Assembly: GCA_023228985.1 (NCBI GenBank) | Contig: JALOAC010000020.1 | Span: forward strand, 1 to 51,955 | DNA from: Thiopseudomonas sp. | GTDB lineage: Bacteria > Pseudomonadota > Gammaproteobacteria > Pseudomonadales > Pseudomonadaceae | Direction of reading: 5' to 3' | DNA length: 51,955 bases | Shown: piece after piece, positions 42,568 to 50,821 of the stretch | Numbering within the stretch: position 1 is the stretch's first letter | Layout: each line of letters begins with the position of its first letter | The notes under the pieces: model-generated | Seen by the model: only the letters and a program-made list of their open reading frames with translations | Told to the model about the DNA's origin: nothing | Databases searched by the model: none | Made by a program: the position numbers and the translations under genes

Positions 42568-44115
42568 TTGAGTAATAGTAAAGATGAATCTGGGGCTGAT
42601 GGTGTGATGGATAACTTATGGCCTATCCCTACTCATTGGCAGTGGACAACGCTAGATAAGCTTGGAAAAATTATTTCAGGCGGCACTCCATCTACTAAAG
42701 AGTCTTCTTATTGGGGTGGAGAAATTAACTGGATTTCACCTTCAGACCTAACAGGCTACACTGAAAAAAGAATTACAAGAGGTGCAAAGTCTATTACTGA
42801 TAAGGGGCTTAAGAACAGCTCAGCTCGTTTAATGCCAAAAGGTAGTGTTCATTTTTCGTCTAGAGCGCCTATTGGTTATGTTGTGATTAGCAATGAAGAA
42901 ATCACAACGAATCAAGGCTTCAAAAGCCTTGTACCTGAGCAGGGAGTGTTTAACGAATATATTTATTATTATTTGAAAGCCTCAAAGCAATTGGCAGAAA
43001 GCCGTGCAAGTGGTACTACATTTCTAGAGATTTCAGGCAAGGCGTTTGGGCAATTACCAGTTCCATTGCCTCTAGAAGAAGAGCAAAAGCGCATTGTTGC
43101 CAAAATCGAAGAGCTATTCTCCGAACTCGACAGCGGCATTGCCTCACTAAAAACCGCCCAAGAACAACTTAAAATCTACCGCCAAGCCCTGCTTAAACAC
43201 GCCTTTGAAGGCAAACTCACCGAACAATGGCGTAAAGACAACGCCAACAAACTCGAAACACCAGAACAACTCCTCGCCCGCATCCAAACCGAACGCGAAA
43301 CCCGCTACCAGCAACAACTAGAAGAATGGAAACAAGCCGTTAAAGACTGGGAAGTAAAGGGAAAGAAAGGCAAAAAGCCTCAAAATCCAATTAAACCGAA
43401 AACTCATAAAAAATTAAGTAGTGATGAAGTAATTCAGCTTGGTGGCTTACCACATGACTGGTGCTGGATCCGTATCGGAGATATTTCCACAGTTGGCACT
43501 GGTGTTACGCCTCTCAAATCAAATTCGTTATTTTATGGGAATGGCGATATCCCGTGGGTTACCAGTGGTGCTTTAAATCAGGCTTTTATTACAAAGCCAT
43601 CTGATCTTGTAACGACAAAAGCATTTAATGAAACTAGCTTGCGCCTCTATCCTAAAAACACACTTGTTGTAGCGCTTTATGGCGAAGGAAAGACTAGAGG
43701 CAAGTGCTCAGAGTTGCTTATTGAAGCCACAACAAATCAAGCCATTGCAGCGATAGTATTAGAGGGGAAGTCAGCTGGTTTAAGGCGCTTTTTAAAATGG
43801 TTTTTAACCAAAAATTACGAAGAAATGCGCTTGACTGCTTCGGGTGGAGTTCAGCCAAATTTGAACCTAGGAATAATAGAGCGTATGGCCATTCCTTTGT
43901 GCACTATTACTGAGGCAGAAGAGCTTTCATCGATACTTGATGAGAAGTTTTCACAAATAGACAAGGTCGATGCAGAAATAACTGAGCAGCTTCGTAAGAC
44001 AGAAGTTTTGCGACAATCTATCTTAAAAAAAGCTTTCTCCGGCCAACTCGTACCTCAAGACCCAAATGATGAGCCGGCCAGCGAATTACACGGTCGAGTT
44101 AAAGCCGGGAACTGA
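42568..44115 (+). CDS. hsdS: Type I restriction specificity subunit HsdS, mosaic
   Basis: Chooses the two half-sites recognised by the type I complex. The first target-recognition domain spans about residues 18-165 (WTTLDKLGKIISGGTPS). The central helical spacer is about 170-280 (KRIVAKIEELFSELDSG). The second recognition domain is about 290-450 (WCWIRIGDISTVGTG). The distal spacer ends KKAFSGQLVPQDPNDEP. The start is TTG 42568, with AGGAA upstream; ATG 42607 is an alternative. The recognition domains are AT-rich, while the spacer is GC-richer and shares hsdR's codon style. The last residues, ASELHGRVKAGN, differ from the usual family ending and lie at the junction with the next gene. Confidence 0.92.
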   Translation: MSNSKDESGADGVMDNLWPIPTHWQWTTLDKLGKIISGGTPSTKESSYWGGEINWISPSDLTGYTEKRITRGAKSITDKGLKNSSARLMPKGSVHFSSRAPIGYVVISNEEITTNQGFKSLVPEQGVFNEYIYYYLKASKQLAESRASGTTFLEISGKAFGQLPVPLPLEEEQKRIVAKIEELFSELDSGIASLKTAQEQLKIYRQALLKHAFEGKLTEQWRKDNANKLETPEQLLARIQTERETRYQQQLEEWKQAVKDWEVKGKKGKKPQNPIKPKTHKKLSSDEVIQLGGLPHDWCWIRIGDISTVGTGVTPLKSNSLFYGNGDIPWVTSGALNQAFITKPSDLVTTKAFNETSLRLYPKNTLVVALYGEGKTRGKCSELLIEATTNQAIAAIVLEGKSAGLRRFLKWFLTKNYEEMRLTASGGVQPNLNLGIIERMAIPLCTITEAEELSSILDEKFSQIDKVDAEITEQLRKTEVLRQSILKKAFSGQLVPQDPNDEPASELHGRVKAGN

Positions 44116-44119
44116 GATT

Positions 44120-45166
44120 ATGCAAATGAAAAAATATACTGCGATTGATTTGTTTTGTGGTGCAGGCGGCTTAACTGTTGGCCTTCAAAATGCAGGCTTT
44201 GATGTGCTTGCGGGAGTAGAGCTAAATAAAACTGCCGCAGAAACTTACACCATGAATCACACGAACCATGCTATTTATGAGCAAGATATTCGTGAGATAT
44301 CTCCATTAGAAATGCTCAGTAAGCTAGGCCTGAAAAAAGGTGAGCTAGACTTACTTGCGGGCTGCCCTCCATGTCAGGGTTTTTCTACGCATAGAACACG
44401 AAACAAAGGCGTATCGGTTGAAGATGAAAGAAATGACTTAGTCTTTGAGTTTGTTAGATTTGTAGAAGAAATGCTGCCTAAAACCATCATGATGGAAAAT
44501 GTCCCCGGTCTGTTTAAAGATCACCGCATGGTTCTAGTGATAAACAAGCTAAAAGCTTTAGGGTATCAATTCGACGAGAATTCAGTCGCTGTACGAAATG
44601 CATCGGATTACGGCGTACCACAAAGAAGAAATCGCATGATAATGATGGCATCAAGGCTTGGCTTAATTGATGCACCACAAAAACTAGAAGTGAAAAAAAC
44701 TGTAAGAGACTGTTTGGCTGAACTAGTAGAAGCAGGGAAAAGTGGCGACATTCTCCATGACTGGGAAACAAAGCACAGTGATAAAGTCAAAAAAATTATT
44801 TCACTAGTTCCAAAAAACGGTGGGTCAAGAGCTGATATTCCTCAAGAGTATTGGTTGGATTGCCATAAGAGAAGCCCAGAAAGCTATAGAGATGTTTATG
44901 GTCGTATGGCCTGGGATGAAGTAGCGCCTACTATTACAGGCGGCTGTAATAATCCATCAAAAGGTAGATTTATTCATCCAGAGCAAGATAGGGCTATAAC
45001 GCTAAGGGAAGCAGCTTTACTTCAAACTTTTCCTGAGAACTATAAGTTTTCTACTGCTAGAGGAAAAGCTGGAGTTGCGTTAATGATTGGTAATGCTTTG
45101 CCTCCCGTGTTTATAAAAAGCCAAGCAGCTATGCTGATCAAACATTTAAAAGAAGCGGGAAAGTAA
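44120..45166 (+). CDS. DNA cytosine-C5 methyltransferase
   Basis: Methylates cytosine in a specific DNA sequence using S-adenosylmethionine. All main motifs are present in 348 residues: motif I AIDLFCGAGG, motif IV GCPPCQGFS with catalytic Cys85, motif VI MENVPG, motif VIII PQRRNRMI, motif IX REAALLQTFP and motif X GNALPP. The variable target-recognition part is around residues 225-285. The start is ATG 44120 or 44126. It begins 4 bases after hsdS and ends one base before the next gene, a GHKL-HEPN protein; the two form a tight cassette that is more AT-rich than hsdR. The target sequence cannot be read. Confidence 0.93.
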   Translation: MQMKKYTAIDLFCGAGGLTVGLQNAGFDVLAGVELNKTAAETYTMNHTNHAIYEQDIREISPLEMLSKLGLKKGELDLLAGCPPCQGFSTHRTRNKGVSVEDERNDLVFEFVRFVEEMLPKTIMMENVPGLFKDHRMVLVINKLKALGYQFDENSVAVRNASDYGVPQRRNRMIMMASRLGLIDAPQKLEVKKTVRDCLAELVEAGKSGDILHDWETKHSDKVKKIISLVPKNGGSRADIPQEYWLDCHKRSPESYRDVYGRMAWDEVAPTITGGCNNPSKGRFIHPEQDRAITLREAALLQTFPENYKFSTARGKAGVALMIGNALPPVFIKSQAAMLIKHLKEAGK

Positions 45167-45167
45167 C

Positions 45168-46853
45168 ATGGAAGAATTAGTATTAAAGTTTGAACCGAAA
45201 ACTATTGAGCATCTAGGCGTTAAAATGTACTCAACGCTTCCTCCTGCTTTAGCTGAATTAATTTCTAATGCTTATGATGCAGATGCTAGCGAAGTTGAAG
45301 TAACTTTTCATGAGCAAAGCGGCACTCCAATCTCTATTGTTGTAAAAGATAATGGCTGCGGCATGAGTTTTTCAGATATCCAGAATAAATTCTTAGCCAT
45401 TGGTAGAGATCGACGACAGACTGATGGCGATAAACCGTCGCCAAAGTATGGACGCTTACCTACTGGAAAAAAAGGTCTTGGTAAGCTTGCTTTATTTGGT
45501 ATCGCTAAAGAAATTATTATTGATACAGTGAAAGCAGGTAAGAGAAATAGATTTACTCTTGATTGGGACACGTTGTATTCATCAGAAGGACAATACAGGC
45601 CTAAAACAGAAGTAATAGATGAAGTTAGTGAAAAACCTGATAGCACATATATTTATTTAAAAAAACTAAAAAGAAAATCAAAGTTTGATATCAGCTCTAT
45701 TGCTGATGGATTATCTAGAATATTTATTACGGACGATAATTTTAAAATAAATCTTAAGAAAACAGGTGGCTCTCAACTAGAAGAAGAAACTGTAAAAAAT
45801 GAGCGTAGATTTTCACAGATTGATAAAGAGTTTTCTTGGAATAAAAATGATCTTGAAGTTGGCGATTATAAATATGCCAATGATGTTGAGTTTGAATTTA
45901 TAACCAGTGAAAAGCCCATCAAGCCCAGCTCAGGACTTCGCGGTATAACTATATTTTCAAGAGGAAAGTTGGTTAATGCACCTGAGTTTTTTTCAGACAG
46001 TACTTCAAGCCACGTCTTTCAATATCTCACAGGCTGGATAAGAGCCGATTTTATTGACTTGCTAGATGAGGATGTGATTTCGACAAATCGTCAATCTCTA
46101 AATTGGGAGCATGACGAGATGCAAGTGTTCAGGGCATGGCTTCAAGAGTTGGTGTCTAAAGTAAGCGCTGATTGGAGAGTAAAAAGAAAAGGTAAAAAAG
46201 AGGATGAGTTTAAGAGTCGGACAGGTATAGATAAAGAAAAATGGATGTCAACTCTCCCTAAAGATATTAAAAGTTCAGCAGAAAAAATTATTACAACTTT
46301 AAGCACAGATGAAGGAGTTGATGAATCGTTTAATCCAGTGGTTCTAGCGCTTCATCAAATTATACCTGAGTATCCGGAACTTCACTGGCGGCATCTTCAC
46401 GAAGAAATAAAAGATGCATCAAAGAAAGGATATGAAGGCTCTAACTATTACTCAGCTTTCCTTGAAGCAGCAAAAAGATATGCGAATCGTGTTCGAGAGT
46501 ATTCAGGAAATAATAATGAGCATGATGTTGATCTTATGGGACAAGTTTTTGGGTTTGAGGAAAATAAATGGAAAGTTGCCGTAGGTTACCTTCGAGCAAA
46601 CAATACCGACTTTGCTTCAAACACTCTAAAAAATATTGAAGGGGCACAGAGAAAGTTATCACAAGGCATTTTTGAGGGAGGACGAAATATTGTAGCTCAC
46701 GAAGAAGCTTTGGATTTAGCCAAGTCCGGAATTTTTTCAGAGAAAGACTGCTTAGATTTGCTTAGCTTGATTTCACATCTTATGTGTAGAGTTGAGACTG
46801 CAAACCGAATAAAAAATGAAGCCGAAGCGAAGGGTGCTGAGAAGGAGAAGTGA
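45168..46853 (+). CDS. GHKL ATPase (MutL/MORC-like) with C-terminal Ymh/HEPN-type domain
   Basis: A 561-residue fusion. The N-terminal GHKL ATPase has the N-box with Glu30 and Asn34 (AELISNAYDADA), the G1 box DNGCGM at 61-66 and the G2 loop TGKKGLGK ending at residue 106. A transducer-like region follows to about residue 330 and includes ISTNRQSLNWE. The C-terminal domain (about 420-550) matches Hypoth_Ymh (TIGR02391) and contains RNIVAH, with Arg506 and His511. This is the RX4H motif of HEPN ribonucleases. GHKL ATPases linked to DNA methylases have been described in restriction operons (Iyer and colleagues, MutL/MORC work). I infer a methylation-controlled defence effector. It starts one base after the methyltransferase stop. 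Confidence 0.8.
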   Translation: MEELVLKFEPKTIEHLGVKMYSTLPPALAELISNAYDADASEVEVTFHEQSGTPISIVVKDNGCGMSFSDIQNKFLAIGRDRRQTDGDKPSPKYGRLPTGKKGLGKLALFGIAKEIIIDTVKAGKRNRFTLDWDTLYSSEGQYRPKTEVIDEVSEKPDSTYIYLKKLKRKSKFDISSIADGLSRIFITDDNFKINLKKTGGSQLEEETVKNERRFSQIDKEFSWNKNDLEVGDYKYANDVEFEFITSEKPIKPSSGLRGITIFSRGKLVNAPEFFSDSTSSHVFQYLTGWIRADFIDLLDEDVISTNRQSLNWEHDEMQVFRAWLQELVSKVSADWRVKRKGKKEDEFKSRTGIDKEKWMSTLPKDIKSSAEKIITTLSTDEGVDESFNPVVLALHQIIPEYPELHWRHLHEEIKDASKKGYEGSNYYSAFLEAAKRYANRVREYSGNNNEHDVDLMGQVFGFEENKWKVAVGYLRANNTDFASNTLKNIEGAQRKLSQGIFEGGRNIVAHEEALDLAKSGIFSEKDCLDLLSLISHLMCRVETANRIKNEAEAKGAEKEK

Positions 46854-46854
46854 A

Positions 46855-46960
46855 GTTCTCCATACGGCAAACCTTGTGTCCTTGTGTTAATGATTTTCAA
46901 AATCTGAGTGGTTATGTGGTTATTGATATAGCTGAAGAAAATGACTGCGAAAAAATCTAA
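46855..46960 (+). pseudogene. Fragment A of an AlbA_2 (Schlafen-like) ATP-binding protein gene
   Basis: Starts right after the GHKL-HEPN stop. VLHT (46855-46866) is followed in another frame by VNDFQNLSGYVVIDIAEEND (46886-46945). This corresponds to the VLHT...FANDFHNLGGGYIVIG core of AlbA_2 proteins as I know them, including the same stretch in fragment B downstream. A few bases have been gained and a stop (46888-46890) breaks the first frame. Both gene ends are missing. It is a decayed remnant with no coding potential of its own. Confidence 0.7.
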
Positions 46961-46998
46961 AGGGGCCGGGCTAATGCTAATCATAGGCTGCTGAATTT

Positions 46999-47026
46999 TC
47001 TCAGCTATAATCAGCGTCAACTGAGA
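46999..47026 (+). promoter_or_regulatory. Candidate ietAS promoter and operator
   Basis: A perfect TATAAT at 47006-47011 lies 25 bases before the ietA ATG and is framed by the inverted repeat TCTCAG (46999-47004) and CTGAGA (47021-47026). The right arm also overlaps the GAGAGG ribosome site. This suggests own transcription and possible repression at the site, but no -35 box is convincing. Confidence 0.4.
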
Positions 47027-47036
47027 GGGTTATCTT

Positions 47037-48035
47037 ATGGCTAGCGCAAATCAACTTAAAGCATTGCTTCAGTCACATTTGGAAGGCGACGATGCACGCT
47101 TTTATTCTGTGGCGATGCAGGTTGCTGCCCATGAAGCAAAGCTCGGGCATGGCAAGCTTGCTGAAGAGCTGCGTGGCTTAATTGATCAAGCTAAAGCGCG
47201 TCGAATGACCACGCAAGCAAGCAATACAGTGCCTATAAGTAAGCCCCGTGGTGAGTTAGCTAATTTATTAACCGTTAGCTATCCAAAATCACGTCTTGCT
47301 GACATGGTGCTGCATGCTGAGCTAGAACAGCAGCTTGAACGTATTATTCTTGAGCAGCGCCATGCAGCAGAGATTTTGTCTCAAGGTTTGCAACCTCGCC
47401 GAAAACTATTACTGGTTGGCCCACCCGGTACTGGCAAAACTATGACGGCAGCTGTATTGGCTGGTGAGTTAGGCCTACCTCTGTTCGAAGTACGTCTCGA
47501 TGGACTAATCACTAAGTTTATGGGTGAAACGGCAGCCAAACTTCGTCAGGTCTTTGACTCAACCCAGCAAACTCGTGGGGTGTATTTTTTCGATGAGTTT
47601 GATGCTATCGGCTCGCAGCGTGGCTTGAGTAATGATGTGGGTGAAGTTAGGCGTATTTTAAATAGTTTTTTGCAAATGATTGAACAAGACGATTCGCATA
47701 GTTTAATTATTGGTGCAACTAACCATCCGGAAATTCTAGACAATGCACTTTTCCGGCGCTTTGATGACCTTTTGCACTATGAGCTGCCAGATGAAGAGCA
47801 TATTGCCAGCGCATTAAAAGGTCGACTTTCACGTATGGCGGTTAAAAATACGTCTTGGAAACGCCTTGCCAAAAAAGCGCTAGGGCTTAGCTATGCAGAG
47901 TTAACTAGAGCAGCAGATGAAGTGTTAAAAACTGCTTTGATAGAGCGCAGAAATACGGTTACAGAAAAAGATATTGGTGTAGCTTTAGAGGAAAGGCGCA
48001 GGCTTTCGGCACGGTTAAACTATAAAGAAATTTAA
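47037..48035 (+). CDS. ietA: AAA+ ATPase of an IetAS-type defence pair
   Basis: A 332-residue AAA+ ATPase with a short N-terminal helical part, Walker A GPPGTGKT at 128-135, Walker B YFFDEFDAIG with Asp186 and Glu187, and a C-terminal lid. It is directly followed by a subtilisin-like protease gene, the ietA-ietS pattern first seen as a plasmid stability pair in Agrobacterium and later shown to give phage defence (Gao and colleagues 2020). The ATPase presumably controls or feeds the protease. GAGAGG precedes the ATG. The assignment rests on architecture and gene pairing. Confidence 0.8.
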   Translation: MASANQLKALLQSHLEGDDARFYSVAMQVAAHEAKLGHGKLAEELRGLIDQAKARRMTTQASNTVPISKPRGELANLLTVSYPKSRLADMVLHAELEQQLERIILEQRHAAEILSQGLQPRRKLLLVGPPGTGKTMTAAVLAGELGLPLFEVRLDGLITKFMGETAAKLRQVFDSTQQTRGVYFFDEFDAIGSQRGLSNDVGEVRRILNSFLQMIEQDDSHSLIIGATNHPEILDNALFRRFDDLLHYELPDEEHIASALKGRLSRMAVKNTSWKRLAKKALGLSYAELTRAADEVLKTALIERRNTVTEKDIGVALEERRRLSARLNYKEI

Positions 48036-48050
48036 GGATAAGGATGTCTG

Positions 48051-50555
48051 ATGGCTGACAATAAACAGGAAAAATACTCGCATATTGTTTTGCAAAACAA
48101 CGGCAATAGGGAAGACTTTGTCTTTCCTAGTCGTGGCGGTGGCAGTTCCGCAATTCCTGAACGTGATCGTCAGACCCATGGTACTGCGTTAATAGCACAA
48201 GTACAGCAGTTAAAAACAACGCTTACTCAGGCAGCTGAGCTACAACGACATGCCGGTATGGACGAAGGCTTCGGGTTGCAAATTGAGTTTGAAAGTTTTC
48301 CAGATATTGAATTGGCTTTTGAATCGTTGGCAAGCGAGCGTTCAGGTATTGAGCTACGCAATGTTCGTTATGATGAGAATAAAGTTTTTGCTACAGTTTT
48401 TGTGCCTGAAGGTAAGCTAACTTTTTTCGAGAAGCTAATTCTTGCCTACCTAGATGAGGGCAAAGATACTGAAAAAGGCCCTAAAAATCGTAAGTTATTG
48501 AATGCTATAGCCGAGATACGCGCAGCAACCTTGCAGTCATTATGGACAGATACACCAGAGTCGATGCCAGTGTCAGACACTGAAACGCTTTGGTGGGAAG
48601 TATGGCTGCCAGTTAAAAAGGATAGGCAAGCTGTTACCGCGCAATTTCGTGAAGTGGCAGAAAGTTTAGGGTTTGAGTTGGCTGAGGGAGAGTTGATATT
48701 CCCTGAGCGAACAGTGCTTCTCGTTTACGGTTCCGTTGGACAAATGAAGCGCTCCATGATGACGCTCAATAGCATTGCTGAGTTACGCCGTGCCAAAGAG
48801 ACTGCTGACTTCTTTGATTCCCTAGCACCTAGTGAACAACCAGAGTGGGCTGATGAGTTAAATGCACGCTTAAGCATATCTACATCTGGTGCTAACGTTC
48901 CTTATATTTGTATTTTAGATACGGGTGTTAATAACGGCCACCCATTATTACATCAGGCGTTAGAGAATGTAGATTTACACACAGTTGAGCCAAGCTGGGG
49001 AGTTACTGACCAACATGGACACGGCACTGAAATGGCTGGTGTTGCGTTGTTTGGTAATTTAACTGATGCTTTAGCAACAACGCAGCCAATTACTATTGAG
49101 CACCGTTTGGAGTCAGTAAAGCTTTTACCTTCTAATGGTGCTAATAGTTCTAATGCGCAACATCATGGCTATCTCACAGAAGAAGCAGTTTCGAGACCAG
49201 CGGTTATAGCTCCAAACCGTAAACGTCTTTTTAGTATGGCGGTTACCGCTAAAGATAATCGTGATAGGGGGCGGCCTTCAGCATGGTCAGCAAGTATTGA
49301 CAGGCTAACGTCTGATGCCAATGAGCAAGGCGAGGATCCGAAGCTATTTATTGTTTCCGCTGGCAATGTTAATGATCCGAATGCATGGTTAGATTATCCT
49401 GATAGCAATACGACGGATGGCATTCATGATCCAGCACAGGCGTGGAACGCTTTAACTGTTGGGGCAATGACTAACTTAGAGGATATTACTGAGCTTGATG
49501 CTAGGCACTATCAACCAATTGCCCCTTTCGGCGGTTTGAGTCCTTTTAGTACGACTTCGCAAACTTGGGATTCTCATTGGCCACTTAAACCTGATGTGGT
49601 ATTTGAAGGTGGAAATGCGGCTAAAGATGGGATTGGAGCAGCTTGGATGCATAGTTTAAGTGTGCTAACTACTAATGCGAATGTTAGTGATCGGTTATTT
49701 ACAACCACACGTGCAACCAGTGCCGCCTCAGCAGCTGCTGCGCGGATGGCTGCTCAGCTAATGGGTCATTACCCTGAGCTTTGGCCAGAAACAATTCGAG
49801 GGTTAATAGTCCATTCGGCGGAGTGGACTCAGGCTATGAAGAACGCCTTTTTGCCTTCCAGAGGTCGGCCAAATAAAGCAGATATCGCTTATCTTGTACG
49901 ACATTGTGGTTTTGGCGAACCTAGTCTTGAGCGCGCCTTATGGAGCGCCAATAACTCTTTAACATTGGTGTGTGAGGATTATTTACATCCTTTTATGCGC
50001 GAGGGTAGTGCCGCGCCAAAATACAAGGATATGAACCTGCACAATTTGCCTTGGCCGCTGGATGAGCTAGAGTCGTTAGGTAATACAGAGGTAGAGATGC
50101 GGGTAACACTCTCTTACTTTATTGAGCCTAATCCGTCAGCTCGTGGTGTAACTTCTCGGTATCGTTATGAGTCGCATGGTTTACGTTTTGAGGTAAAGCG
50201 TCCGCTCGAAAGTACACAAAGTTTTAGAGCACGAATTAATGCTAAAGCTCGAGAAGATGAGGCTTATACACCTAGTGGTGATAGCGATCCTGCTTGGGTG
50301 GTTGGTACTTCAAACCGACATAAAGGCTCGCTGCATTCTGATATATGGAAAGGTAGCGCTGCTGAGTTAGCAAGCCGTGGAGAAATTGCCATCTACCCAT
50401 CCACGGGATGGTGGAAAAGCAGGCAAGCGCTTAAGCAGTATGAGCGCGCTGTACGTTACTCTCTGATAGTATCAATTAAAGCTCCAGAAGTTGATGTTGA
50501 TCTCTATACTCCTATAGCCAATAAAGTGTCCTTGCCTATTTTGCTACCGGTCTAG
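48051..50555 (+). CDS. ietS: Subtilisin-like serine protease (S8) of an IetAS-type defence pair
   Basis: An 834-residue protein with an N-terminal region of about 270 residues before the S8 domain. The catalytic residues are Asp290 (ICILDTGVNNGHP), His324 (QHGHGTEMAG) and Ser557 (ATSAASAAAARMA), with oxyanion Asn439 (SAGNVND). The last 200 residues form a beta-rich domain. There is no signal peptide, so it acts inside the cell. It lies 15 bases after ietA. The serine motif is ATSAAS rather than the common GTSxAxP, but the order and spacing are right. It presumably cleaves host or phage proteins on infection; the trigger is unknown. Confidence 0.82.
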   Translation: MADNKQEKYSHIVLQNNGNREDFVFPSRGGGSSAIPERDRQTHGTALIAQVQQLKTTLTQAAELQRHAGMDEGFGLQIEFESFPDIELAFESLASERSGIELRNVRYDENKVFATVFVPEGKLTFFEKLILAYLDEGKDTEKGPKNRKLLNAIAEIRAATLQSLWTDTPESMPVSDTETLWWEVWLPVKKDRQAVTAQFREVAESLGFELAEGELIFPERTVLLVYGSVGQMKRSMMTLNSIAELRRAKETADFFDSLAPSEQPEWADELNARLSISTSGANVPYICILDTGVNNGHPLLHQALENVDLHTVEPSWGVTDQHGHGTEMAGVALFGNLTDALATTQPITIEHRLESVKLLPSNGANSSNAQHHGYLTEEAVSRPAVIAPNRKRLFSMAVTAKDNRDRGRPSAWSASIDRLTSDANEQGEDPKLFIVSAGNVNDPNAWLDYPDSNTTDGIHDPAQAWNALTVGAMTNLEDITELDARHYQPIAPFGGLSPFSTTSQTWDSHWPLKPDVVFEGGNAAKDGIGAAWMHSLSVLTTNANVSDRLFTTTRATSAASAAAARMAAQLMGHYPELWPETIRGLIVHSAEWTQAMKNAFLPSRGRPNKADIAYLVRHCGFGEPSLERALWSANNSLTLVCEDYLHPFMREGSAAPKYKDMNLHNLPWPLDELESLGNTEVEMRVTLSYFIEPNPSARGVTSRYRYESHGLRFEVKRPLESTQSFRARINAKAREDEAYTPSGDSDPAWVVGTSNRHKGSLHSDIWKGSAAELASRGEIAIYPSTGWWKSRQALKQYERAVRYSLIVSIKAPEVDVDLYTPIANKVSLPILLPV

Positions 50556-50582
50556 GCAGTCCTTTAAACTACAGCAAAACTC

Positions 50583-50767
50583 CCCATCAATCTCACCAAC
50601 CTACTGCACCAGCGCACTATCGAAAGCGAGCGCGTGGAGTATAAAGTTGGCTGGAACTGCATACGTTGTCTGCTTTTGCTAATGATTTTCATAATCTTGG
50701 TGGGGGTTATGTGGTGATTGGTGTGGCAGAGGAAAACGGCCAGACGTTGTGCAGCACTGCTGTTTAA
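50583..50767 (+). pseudogene. Fragment B: 5' part of an AlbA_2 (Schlafen-like) gene
   Basis: The first frame reads TIESERVEYKVGWN (50616-50657), the expected N-terminal part of an AlbA_2 protein. After two extra bases, HTLSAFANDFHNLGGGYVVI follows in another frame from 50660, then GVAEENGQ, and a stop at 50765. Compared with intact relatives, a few codons after GWN are gone and the frame is shifted; no start codon is in place. It is a clear broken gene. The rest of the protein is missing here, but a C-terminal-like piece lies after mrr. Confidence 0.75.
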
Positions 50768-50821
50768 TTATATTGGGTACGCAAATTCTTGTAGCGAACA
50801 AAACAAATAGTCTAGGTTTTT

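Noticed and set aside
42568..46853. Reading the m5C methyltransferase as the modification subunit of the type I system
   Set aside because: Type I HsdM is an N6-adenine methylase with NPPF/Y-type motifs. The protein here is a standard cytosine-C5 enzyme with PCQ and ENV motifs and needs no HsdS.
44120..46853. A classic type II restriction-modification pair
   Set aside because: The partner of the methyltransferase shows GHKL and HEPN-like motifs but no recognisable DNA nuclease motif, so calling it a type II endonuclease is not supported.
46855..46960. Fragment A as a functional small gene
   Set aside because: It lacks both ends of the family, the frame is broken by a stop at 46888, and there is no start codon with a ribosome site.
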